In this document: positions 6,770-13,002 of the stretch, piece after piece
Numbering within the stretch: the stretch's first letter is position 1
Layout: each line of letters opens with the position of its first letter
Source of the DNA: Bacteroidota bacterium
GTDB taxonomy: Bacteria; Bacteroidota; Bacteroidia; Cytophagales; Cyclobacteriaceae
Direction: 5' to 3'
NCBI GenBank assembly: GCA_023417955.1
Contig: JAEZDW010000176.1
Location: 1 to 13,692, forward strand
DNA: 13,692 bases
Program-made: the position numbers and the translations under genes
The notes under the pieces: model-generated
The model's input: the letters and a program-made list of their open reading frames with translations, nothing else
What the model was told of the DNA's origin: nothing
Database searches by the model: none

Positions 6770-9697
6770 ATGTCGATACGGGTATTCATCATATTGCGGT
6801 GCGCAAGACTTCTGATTCCGCTTTTCCTTGTATTCTGGGCGCATTTCGCGTATGCACAGTCATCGATTTCCGGTTTCCCTTTCGTCAGAACTTTTCCTAC
6901 TGTCGAATACAATGCCGGTATCCAAAACTGGTCGATTACCCAGGATCAGCGCGGTATCCTGTACGTTGCGAACAACTTCGGCCTCCTTCAATATGACGGC
7001 GTGCGGTGGGAGACCTTCCGGGTAAAAAACGGAACCAAGGTTCGTAGTGTGGCTATCGATGCATCGGGCCGCATCTTTGTCGGCTGCCAGGCAGATTTCG
7101 GATACTTCTTCCCGAATAAGTCAGGACTTCTGCAATACACCTCACTGGCTGATAGCCTTCCCCCCGAAAGCCGCAATTTTGATGAAGCCTGGAGCACCTA
7201 TATAGACGGGGATAAAATCTATTTCTGCACATTTTCCCGGATTTACATCTACCAAAAAGGAAAATTTGAAATTATCAGCAGTCAGCTGCCGCTCGACATT
7301 TCATTTCTGGTAAACCGCGAGCTGTTTGTCAACGTGCGGGGGCGCGGACTGAGCCGACTGCAGGGAAATGCACTGAAGCTGGTGCCGGGAGGCGAGTTTT
7401 TCCACGACTTCAGCCTGTCATCAATTCTGTCACTCGGGAACGGCGACCTGCTCGTGGCCACATTTCAGGAGGGCGTTTACAGGTTGTCAAATGGCATTGT
7501 CCATGAATGGAACAATGACCTGACTTCAATGTTCAGGCGCACGGGGATCAACTGCCTGCTGCGATTGCGCAATGGATCGTTCGCCGCCGGAACTCAAAAC
7601 AACGGGCTGCTGGTACTTGATGATCAGGGGAAGATAACGCTCACTTTGACGCGCGGAAAAGGTCTTGAAAGCAGAACTATTCTCGGGCTATACGAAGACG
7701 ATGAAGGCAACCTGTGGACTGGTCAAAATAACGGCATCGCTGCGGTGGAACTCGGGTCACCGTTTACATTCATCAATGAACAAAGTGGATTACCCGGTAC
7801 CGGCTACGCTGCTTATTTTGATGGTCGTGCCTTATACCTTGGTACCAACACCGGGCTATACGTTTCGGAGGGCGCGGCTGACAGAAGTTTTCGCGCAGTT
7901 GGTAACACTGCGGGGCAGGCGTATTTCATTGGCAGGCTCAGGAATGAGTTGCTGCTGGGCCATCACCGGGGTGCGTTCAAGATAGGTAACGAATCGGCGC
8001 ATATATCGCATGAACCCGGCTCCTGGATATTTATGCCTCTCCGGAGCCATCCGGACGTCATGCTTGAAGGTACGTACATCGGCCTTCAGGCGTACCGTTA
8101 TGAAGGCGGCCAGTGGAAGCTGCAGAAGAAACTTGCCGGATTCCACGAGTCTTCACGTGTCATGGCTGAAGACGACCGTGGGTTTATATGGGTCACCCAC
8201 GGATACAAGGGTGCCTACAGGATCAAACTTAATGAGCGCGCCGACAGTATCCTTGAAGTTCGTCACTATGGAAAGGACAATGGCTTTCCCTCGGATTTGC
8301 TGATCAACGTTTTTCGTGTGCGCAATGAACTTGTCTTTTCAAGTGAAGCCGGATTGTATCGCTACAATGCGGAGCACGATACATTTGAGAAGGATCCGTT
8401 CTTCACCAAACTGCTCGGCGATGATGCTCAGGTATGGAACATGCAGGAGGATGCATTTGGTAACATCTACATCACCGGAAGCAGCCACATGGGTGTGCTT
8501 CGAAAGAACGCTATCGGGCAATACACTTTTGAAGCTGACGCGTTTAACAGGATCAGGCGTTTTCTTAATGACGATCTCGTGAATGTCACAATCCTCGCGA
8601 ACAATGAAGTGTTGTTTGGTGCGAAAGATGGCTTCATCCACTATGATCCTGCCAGAAAGGTACAGCCCAACCGGGATTTTCGCGCTTTAATCAGAAATGT
8701 AACTGCTCCTGCAAAGCGGGACAGTGTGCTGTTCTTCGGCACTTTTCATTCCGGCGGAATGGTTACGGATCAGCAGCCTGAACAAAATGACGTTGTTTTG
8801 CCTCACGAACTCAATTCGCTGACGTTCGCATTTTCATCAACCGGACTCGGCAACAATGCGGGCAAGCAGTATCAATTTTACCTTGAGAAATTTGAAGACG
8901 GGTGGTCGTCGTGGTCGGATCAGACTGTAAAGGAATACACAAACTTGAAAGAAGGCGACTATGTTTTTCACGTTCGCGCGCGCAATAACAGCGGCGTGGT
9001 CAGCCAGGAAGCGACGTTCAGGTTTTCAATCCGGCCACCGTGGTATCGCTCCGTGGTCGCCTATTTTGTGTATACGTTCGTGGGGTTGTCGCTTCTGTTC
9101 CTTGGCTTCAATCTGTTAGACCGAAAGTACCAGCGCGAGCAAAAACAACTGGAAGAAGAGCAGCAGCAAAAACTGGATGAGAAGGCGAATGAGATTAAGG
9201 TGATTTCGTCGCGTTCGAAGGAAGAGATATCGCGGCTTCAGCACGAGAAGCTTGAGGCCGACCTTCGACACATGAACAGCGAACTGGCAACAGCAACGAT
9301 GCACCTGCTCAACAAGAACGAATTCATTTCAGGCATACGCACTCACCTCAACTCTATCGCAAAACGCCTCCCATCAGAAGATGGTCGTAAAGAAATACTT
9401 CAGATTACGCGCGATATTGATAACAATATTTCCGGCGACCAGGACTGGGAGCACTTTCAATTTCATTTTGATCGCGTTCACGGAGATTTCACGCATCGCT
9501 TCAAGGCCGCGTTCCCGCCGCTGAGCCCGCAGGATATAAAACTCAGTGCTTACCTTCGGATGAACCTCTCCACCAAAGAGATTGCACAGCTATTGAACAT
9601 TTCCGTTCGCGGCGTTGAGATCAGCCGCTACCGCCTGCGCAAGAAACTGAAACTCGATCGCAATCAGAATTTGCAGGAATTCATCCTGAACTTCTGA
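6770..9697 (+). CDS. Membrane-anchored one-component regulator: propeller sensor, triple-tyrosine domain, LuxR-type HTH
   Basis: This is a 975-residue protein with a signal peptide (about 1-29, ending AYAQ). A long region of two-component-regulator-propeller-like repeats follows (about 40-660), with recurring patterns such as GLLQYDG, DDEGNLWTGQNNGI, EDDRGFIWVTH and EDAFGNIYITG. Next is a Y_Y_Y (triple tyrosine) domain (about 681-757, LEKFEDGWSSWS then FHVRARNNSG) and a transmembrane helix (about 760-783). A Glu/Gln-rich coiled coil follows (about 784-855), and a LuxR/GerE-type helix-turn-helix ends the protein (about 918-965, LSTKEIAQLLNISVRGVEISRYRLRKKL). It resembles the periplasmic sensor of Bacteroidota hybrid two-component systems but has no kinase or receiver domain, so signal must pass directly through the coiled coil to the cytoplasmic DNA-binding domain. 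Its ligand is unknown. Divergence from bglX suggests an oligosaccharide, by inference. The ATG is preceded by no clear Shine-Dalgarno sequence. Confidence 0.9.
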   Translation: MSIRVFIILRCARLLIPLFLVFWAHFAYAQSSISGFPFVRTFPTVEYNAGIQNWSITQDQRGILYVANNFGLLQYDGVRWETFRVKNGTKVRSVAIDASGRIFVGCQADFGYFFPNKSGLLQYTSLADSLPPESRNFDEAWSTYIDGDKIYFCTFSRIYIYQKGKFEIISSQLPLDISFLVNRELFVNVRGRGLSRLQGNALKLVPGGEFFHDFSLSSILSLGNGDLLVATFQEGVYRLSNGIVHEWNNDLTSMFRRTGINCLLRLRNGSFAAGTQNNGLLVLDDQGKITLTLTRGKGLESRTILGLYEDDEGNLWTGQNNGIAAVELGSPFTFINEQSGLPGTGYAAYFDGRALYLGTNTGLYVSEGAADRSFRAVGNTAGQAYFIGRLRNELLLGHHRGAFKIGNESAHISHEPGSWIFMPLRSHPDVMLEGTYIGLQAYRYEGGQWKLQKKLAGFHESSRVMAEDDRGFIWVTHGYKGAYRIKLNERADSILEVRHYGKDNGFPSDLLINVFRVRNELVFSSEAGLYRYNAEHDTFEKDPFFTKLLGDDAQVWNMQEDAFGNIYITGSSHMGVLRKNAIGQYTFEADAFNRIRRFLNDDLVNVTILANNEVLFGAKDGFIHYDPARKVQPNRDFRALIRNVTAPAKRDSVLFFGTFHSGGMVTDQQPEQNDVVLPHELNSLTFAFSSTGLGNNAGKQYQFYLEKFEDGWSSWSDQTVKEYTNLKEGDYVFHVRARNNSGVVSQEATFRFSIRPPWYRSVVAYFVYTFVGLSLLFLGFNLLDRKYQREQKQLEEEQQQKLDEKANEIKVISSRSKEEISRLQHEKLEADLRHMNSELATATMHLLNKNEFISGIRTHLNSIAKRLPSEDGRKEILQITRDIDNNISGDQDWEHFQFHFDRVHGDFTHRFKAAFPPLSPQDIKLSAYLRMNLSTKEIAQLLNISVRGVEISRYRLRKKLKLDRNQNLQEFILNF

Positions 9698-9737
9698 CTG
9701 GCACAAGATTCTTCCTTTGAAAGTGAATTAGTTTTTG

Positions 9738-9743
9738 AAGGAG
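9738..9743 (+). promoter_or_regulatory. Ribosome binding site fixing the start at 9750
   Basis: AAGGAG stands 6 bases before the ATG at 9750. This strong site argues for that ATG over an in-frame TTG at 9735, which would place the Shine-Dalgarno sequence inside the coding region. Confidence 0.65.
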
Positions 9744-9749
9744 AGATCA

Positions 9750-10136
9750 ATGAAATATTCCATTTACGCGATAGCAATCATGCTGCTGGCTTCAGTGACC
9801 GCATCGGCCCAGCAGGATACAACGCGTTTTACCGTGCCACAGGCGATGCCTCAGGGCCAGTACGGAACGCAGGAAATATCGGATACACTGAATGTTGTGA
9901 AAGAGGATCGCGTCGAAATAGCAGACGATGCCATTCCGCCTGCGATGAAACAGGAACTAGACAAAAACCCCGCGTATGAAGGGTGGGAGCAGGGTAATGT
10001 ATTCTTTGAACGAAATACGAGTCAATACATCGTTCATATTAAGAAAGATAATACAACGCATACTTATCGCTTTGATCGTGAGGGGAATGCCATTCGAACG
10101 GATCCGATGATTCAAACTGAAGAAACAAAACACTAG
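9750..10136 (+). CDS. Small secreted PepSY-like protein of unknown function
   Basis: The product has 128 residues. A signal peptide covers about 1-21 (MKYSIYAIAIMLLASVTASAQ), so the mature protein is periplasmic or secreted. After a low-complexity, Gln/Pro-containing linker, the C-terminal half (IPPAMKQELDKNPAYEGWE, then VFFERNTSQYIVHIKK and HTYRFDREGNAI) has the feel of a single PepSY-like repeat: a helix that starts at a proline pair, then strands describing how something is fed, ending with FDREGN. That family assignment is tentative. The mature protein has no Cys and no obvious metal motif. The gene lies 52 bases after the propeller regulator and 48 bases before the HMA-AraC gene, all on the same strand, so co-transcription with either is possible. 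Confidence 0.75.
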   Translation: MKYSIYAIAIMLLASVTASAQQDTTRFTVPQAMPQGQYGTQEISDTLNVVKEDRVEIADDAIPPAMKQELDKNPAYEGWEQGNVFFERNTSQYIVHIKKDNTTHTYRFDREGNAIRTDPMIQTEETKH

Positions 10137-10184
10137 GAAAAAAACGTTGTGACGGAATGTGTACCTTTCCCAAAAAATCAAGAG

Positions 10185-10757
10185 ATGGCAACGCTATACG
10201 TCAAAAACATGGTCTGCAACCGGTGTGTACTTGTTGTCCGGCAGGAACTGGAACGACTCGGCTATACCGTCGATAACGTCTCGCTCGGCGAGGTTGAAAT
10301 CAAAAAAGACCCTCTCTCCGAAACCGATCTGAAGCGAATTGATGAGAGCCTCACGCCTCTGGGATTTGAACGGATCGACGACCGCAAGGGAAGGCTCATC
10401 GAAGCTATCAAGAAGAGCGTAATCGGTATCATCCATTCTCCTCAGGTGGACAGGCGTTACAATTGGTCGGACATGCTGTCGGAGGAGTTGCACTATGACT
10501 ATAACTATCTCAGCAATTTGTTTTCCTCTATGGAGGGGATTACGCTTGAGCAATACATTATCCGGCAGAAGATCGAACGCGTTAAAGAATTATTATTTTA
10601 TGACGAGCTGACGCTGAGTCAGATTGCAGTTCAGCTGGGTTACAGCAGTGTTGCCCATCTTTCCGCTCAGTTCAAGAAAATTACCGGGCTTACGCCGAGT
10701 GAATTGAAAAAGAATCGAAAGCTTGAAGGCATACGCAAGCCGCTGGACAGCATTTAA
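10185..10757 (+). CDS. AraC-family transcriptional regulator with N-terminal heavy-metal-associated (HMA-like) domain
   Basis: From the ATG at 10185 the product has 190 residues. It opens with TLYVKNMVCNRC, an M-x-C-x-x-C metal site (C11, C14) at the end of the first strand of an HMA/CopZ-like ferredoxin fold that spans about residues 1-65. The C-terminal half (about 85-180) is an AraC/XylS DNA-binding domain: a first HTH near NYLSNLFSSMEGITLEQYI, and the second HTH signature LTLSQIAVQLGYSSVAHLSAQFKKITGLTPSE. Fusing a metal site directly to an AraC domain suggests a cytoplasmic metal sensor, with Cu(I) the likely ligand given the neighbours; this is inference. Such fusions occur in Bacteroidota and are little characterised. 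A GTG at 10149, with AGGA about ten bases upstream, could add 12 residues. I prefer the ATG because the HMA fold begins there. Confidence 0.88.
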   Translation: MATLYVKNMVCNRCVLVVRQELERLGYTVDNVSLGEVEIKKDPLSETDLKRIDESLTPLGFERIDDRKGRLIEAIKKSVIGIIHSPQVDRRYNWSDMLSEELHYDYNYLSNLFSSMEGITLEQYIIRQKIERVKELLFYDELTLSQIAVQLGYSSVAHLSAQFKKITGLTPSELKKNRKLEGIRKPLDSI

Positions 10758-10796
10758 TAGCACCACTAAATCGTTTGTTGAATTAATGCGCAGATT

Positions 10797-10830
10797 TTTT
10801 TCGTCGTAAGCGAACGCTGTCGACGAAAAA
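10797..10830. repeat. Long inverted repeat before the phosphoesterase lipoprotein gene
   Basis: TTTTTCGTCG (10797-10806) is perfectly complementary to CGACGAAAAA (10821-10830). Inside the 14-base loop, AGCG (10809-10812) can pair with CGCT (10815-10818), making a 10+4 base-pair hairpin interrupted by a 2x2 mismatch. The T-run is at the 5' side and the A-run at the 3' side on both strands, which is the opposite of a classic hairpin-plus-U-tract terminator; no T-tract follows on either strand. It ends 15 bases before the ATG at 10846. It may be a poor terminator for the AraC gene, an operator, or a leader hairpin affecting translation of the next gene. Confidence 0.55.
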
Positions 10831-10845
10831 CCGTTGTTATTCCAC

Positions 10846-11652
10846 ATGTTTGTATGCCGGATTCTTTGTATCGTATTTTTCTCATACTTTTTCGTCTCAT
10901 GCAATAGTTTCGAGTTTAGCCCTAACCAGGCTTTCGACCGGAATACGCCGCGTGATCTCAATGCCGCTAACCTTGAAAAACTTTTAGCACGCGCTATTGA
11001 CGACACGGTTATTATTGCGTTTGTCGGAGATTCACAACGATTCATGGATGAACTGGACCGGTTTGTTTCTCATGTGAACAAAAATCCCAACGTCGACTTT
11101 GTCGTCCTTGCCGGTGACATTTCCGATTTTGGATTGCTGGCTGAATACGAATGGGTATACGATCGATTGAAGCGACTCAACGCTCCCTTCTTCGGCGTCA
11201 TCGGAAACCATGATGTCATTGCCAACGGCGAAAATGTTTTTATGCGGATGTTCGGGCCGCTTGATTACTCGTTTGTGTATGACAGCATCAAGTTTGTGAT
11301 GCACAATACCAACGGGCGCGAATACCCATTGAAAGAGATTCCGAATTTACAATGGCTTGAGGAGCAGCTTGGTGGCGATCCTGAAGACGGCGTAAAGTAC
11401 TACGTCGGAATTTCTCATGTTCCTCCGACGGATGACGATTTCAAACAAGACCTTGTCGTACCCTATGCCCGCATGCTAAGCACAACGCCCGGGTTTCTGC
11501 TTTCACTCCATGCACACGTGCATGATCATACCGATGGATATCCTTTCAACGATGGAATCCGATACATAACCAGCTTTTCATTTGATCAGCGATCGTATCT
11601 CTTGCTTAAGATTGTTGACGGAATCGTTGTGAAGGAAATCGTAAACTATTAG
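10846..11652 (+). CDS. Calcineurin-like metallophosphoesterase, predicted lipoprotein
   Basis: The product has 268 residues from the ATG at 10846; a TTG at 10834 would add four. The N-terminus is a hydrophobic signal with a lipobox-like FVSC, lipidated Cys at C19, so the protein should be anchored to a membrane facing the periplasm or outside. Metallophosphoesterase motifs appear in order: GDSQ (D62, with Gln where His is usual), GDISD (D91), GNHD (N121-H122-D123), SH (H191), and HAHVH (H224, H226, with Ala replacing the usual Gly). Most metal ligands are present, so it is probably active on an unknown phosphoester substrate; the H-to-Q change at the first metal site is a deviation. The next gene starts 2 bases after this stop, pointing to one operon and a shared job with the predicted outer-membrane protein. 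It sits inside the putative metal cluster, perhaps only by position. Confidence 0.85.
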   Translation: MFVCRILCIVFFSYFFVSCNSFEFSPNQAFDRNTPRDLNAANLEKLLARAIDDTVIIAFVGDSQRFMDELDRFVSHVNKNPNVDFVVLAGDISDFGLLAEYEWVYDRLKRLNAPFFGVIGNHDVIANGENVFMRMFGPLDYSFVYDSIKFVMHNTNGREYPLKEIPNLQWLEEQLGGDPEDGVKYYVGISHVPPTDDDFKQDLVVPYARMLSTTPGFLLSLHAHVHDHTDGYPFNDGIRYITSFSFDQRSYLLLKIVDGIVVKEIVNY

Positions 11653-11654
11653 CC

Positions 11655-12233
11655 ATGAGGCGAATTACTTTGATCTTGTTTTCTTCAGTGGCCGCAATAC
11701 CTGTGCTCGCGCAGGAGCGGCACTGGTCGCATCCGGATTTTCTTCAGCTTCAGTATGCAGGAAGTATTGGATATCTCAGTGGCGGAGTCGGCTATGATGT
11801 CTTTCGCGGCCGCGCTCGTGCAAGCTTGCATTTTGGATACGTTCCCGGTGATAGAGGCGGTCCCCTTAATATTTTTTCAACGCGATTGGTGTTTGCTCCC
11901 GCTGCTTATTCCGTGGGAAATCGAATCACTGTTAATCCTTTTGATATCGGTTTGATGATTAGCTACCATCTGGGAAGTAGCTTCCGGACACGATGGCCGA
12001 GTCATCGGTATCCGGAAAACTATTATTGGTGGCAGACTTCTTTTCGGTTTCACCTCAATTATCAGCCTTCAATAACGATTCGACTCAGAGACCATACGAT
12101 TTTTAAATCGGTTTCCGCATACCTGGATGTGAACGCGAATGAGTTATATTTGGTGAGCCTGCTTCAAAACCTGGAAAGCCTGAGGCCGGGTGACGTCGTC
12201 AAACTTGGCATCGGCATCCGAGCTACCTATTGA
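11655..12233 (+). CDS. Predicted outer-membrane beta-barrel-like exported protein
   Basis: The family is not recognised. The 192-residue product has a signal peptide (MRRITLILFSSVAAIPVLAQ). The mature part is rich in aromatic residues and alternating hydrophobic strands (LQYAGSIGYLSGGVGYDVF, ASLHFGYVP, FDIGLMISYHLG, TSFRFHLNYQPSITIRL, SVSAYLDVNANELYL), and ends in VKLGIGIRATY. A terminal aromatic residue after an amphipathic strand is typical of outer-membrane barrels, and the length would suit about 8 strands. There are no Cys residues, so no thiol metal site. The start is 2 bases after the phosphoesterase stop with no separate ribosome site, suggesting translational coupling. It might anchor, export for, or be modified by that lipoprotein; this is a guess. 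Confidence 0.75.
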   Translation: MRRITLILFSSVAAIPVLAQERHWSHPDFLQLQYAGSIGYLSGGVGYDVFRGRARASLHFGYVPGDRGGPLNIFSTRLVFAPAAYSVGNRITVNPFDIGLMISYHLGSSFRTRWPSHRYPENYYWWQTSFRFHLNYQPSITIRLRDHTIFKSVSAYLDVNANELYLVSLLQNLESLRPGDVVKLGIGIRATY

Positions 12234-12281
12234 TTCCGGAATTTCGTAAAAGGAAACAGGTATAATGTAAATCTCTAAGAG

Positions 12282-12300
12282 ACAAATTGCTGCAATTTGT
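12282..12300. promoter_or_regulatory. Perfect 19-base palindrome upstream of the HMA gene (candidate operator)
   Basis: ACAAATTGC-T-GCAATTTGT is a perfect 9+1+9 inverted repeat ending 27 bases before the HMA gene ATG. A TATAATG (12261-12267) lies 14 bases upstream of it and could be part of a promoter, which would put the palindrome near the transcription start, a usual operator place. In RNA the same bases could form a hairpin. One half-site, GCAATTTGT, also occurs at 10513-10521 inside the AraC gene, probably by chance. No second full copy was seen by eye. Confidence 0.55.
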
Positions 12301-12327
12301 TGTTTTAATTGTAAACCACATTTTGTC

Positions 12328-12531
12328 ATGGAAAAGAAATTCAGCACGAATATCAAATGCACTGGTTGTATCGAAAAAGTAACGCCGTTCCTTAACGAAG
12401 TTGTCGGCACTGATAATTGGAAAGTGGATCTGGCTTCGCAGCAGCGCGTCCTGACAGTTTCAGGCGATGTTTCCCCGGAGGAGGTCAAAGAATCATTACA
12501 AAAGGCCGGTTACAAGGCTGAAACGCTGTAA
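12328..12531 (+). CDS. Heavy-metal-associated (HMA) domain protein, CopZ-like
   Basis: The product is 67 residues, the size of a single free HMA domain such as copper chaperones. It begins FSTNIKCTGC, giving a C-x-x-C metal site (C11, C14) at the strand-to-helix turn, followed by a helix (IEKVTPFLNEVVG), a strand (WKVDLASQQRVLTVSG) and the closing helix and strand (SPEEVKESLQKAGYKAETL), the beta-alpha-beta-beta-alpha-beta order of the fold. The Met usual two positions before the first Cys is Ile here. The family carries Cu(I) or similar soft metals in the cytoplasm and hands them to pumps or stores. It is preceded by a 19-base palindrome and converges with the cysteine-rich copper-binding gene 3 bases away, so a carrier-to-store relation is plausible. 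No copper ATPase is in the window. Confidence 0.88.
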   Translation: MEKKFSTNIKCTGCIEKVTPFLNEVVGTDNWKVDLASQQRVLTVSGDVSPEEVKESLQKAGYKAETL

Positions 12532-12534
12532 TCA

Positions 12535-12942
12535 CTATTCGCTTTCGCGGGCATAGCGTTCACAACTGTCGGCGCAGCTTTCACACGCCTCAGCGCAGAT
12601 CATGCAGTACTCATGCTGGTGCTTTGAACACTCCTCATGGCAAAGCCTGCATATTTCCTCACACATGGTGAGGTAGTGCTCGGCTATTTCGGAGTGTCGC
12701 ATTACCAGGCGTGATGCATGCAGGCAAATGTCAGAACAGTCGCGTGCAAGTGCGCCGCACCTGGCGAGGTGTGTGCCTTCCTGTTCTTTCAGGCACGCCG
12801 TAGCACATGCTTCACACGTCAGCGCGCAGTTTACCAGTTCGCGGATGATACCTGTTTCTGCATAAGTCAGTATGGCCGAGCCTGTTGATGTTTTCATAAG
12901 AAAGTCGCTTTGTGTCCTGAAATGCTGAAAAACAGATGCCAT
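12535..12942 (-). CDS. Four-helix-bundle copper-binding protein (DUF326/Csp-like)
   Basis: The 135-residue product carries 16 Cys, at residues 39, 43, 46, 50, 62, 69, 73, 94, 98, 101, 105, 113, 116, 120, 123 and 127. They are mostly spaced CxxC or CxxxC along predicted helices, with several His. This is the pattern of the DUF326 / copper storage protein (Csp) family, whose four-helix bundles are filled with Cu(I) bound by inward-facing thiolates. No signal peptide or Tat motif is seen, so it should be cytosolic, like Csp3. Residues 1-37 have no Cys. An alternative ATG at 12897 (residue 16, MKTSTGS) would shorten that tail and is possible, since neither start has a clear Shine-Dalgarno site. 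It faces the HMA gene tail to tail. Confidence 0.88.
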   Translation of the reverse strand: MASVFQHFRTQSDFLMKTSTGSAILTYAETGIIRELVNCALTCEACATACLKEQEGTHLARCGALARDCSDICLHASRLVMRHSEIAEHYLTMCEEICRLCHEECSKHQHEYCMICAEACESCADSCERYARESE

Positions 12943-12958
12943 TTAGTACTTAGCTGTT

Positions 12959-12989
12959 TTTGCCGCTGGCCGGGAAAGTAATATCTTGG
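12959..12989 (+). promoter_or_regulatory. Candidate Bacteroidota promoter for the glycosyltransferase gene
   Basis: TTTG (12959-12962) is followed after 19 bases by TATCTTGG (12982-12989), one base off the TAnnTTTG -7 consensus and at the expected spacing. Against it, transcription would then start only about 7 bases before the ATG and exclude the GGGGAG site at 12988-12993, so the two signals are not both likely to be used. Confidence 0.3.
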
Positions 12990-12993
12990 GGAG
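12988..12993 (+). promoter_or_regulatory. Ribosome binding site for the glycosyltransferase gene
   Basis: GGGGAG lies 9 bases before the ATG at 13003 and supports that start for the right-edge gene. Confidence 0.5.
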
Positions 12994-13002
12994 CAATAGC
13001 GT

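Noticed and set aside
6264..6815. A 183-codon open frame on the plus strand across the bglX start and the divergent region
   Set aside because: It is antisense to the GH3 gene and runs through the intergenic promoter region into the regulator gene; its composition is not protein-like.
7665..8582. Several out-of-frame open frames inside the propeller regulator gene
   Set aside because: They lie entirely within a long gene with clear domain content and have no motifs of their own.
10513..10521. GCAATTTGT half-site of the 19-base palindrome inside the AraC gene
   Set aside because: A single nine-base match within coding sequence can easily occur by chance in a window of this size, and the second arm is absent.
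12233..12242. ATTCCGGAAT palindrome overlapping the stop codon of the barrel-like gene
   Set aside because: Ten bases with no T-tract and no matching copy noticed elsewhere; likely chance.
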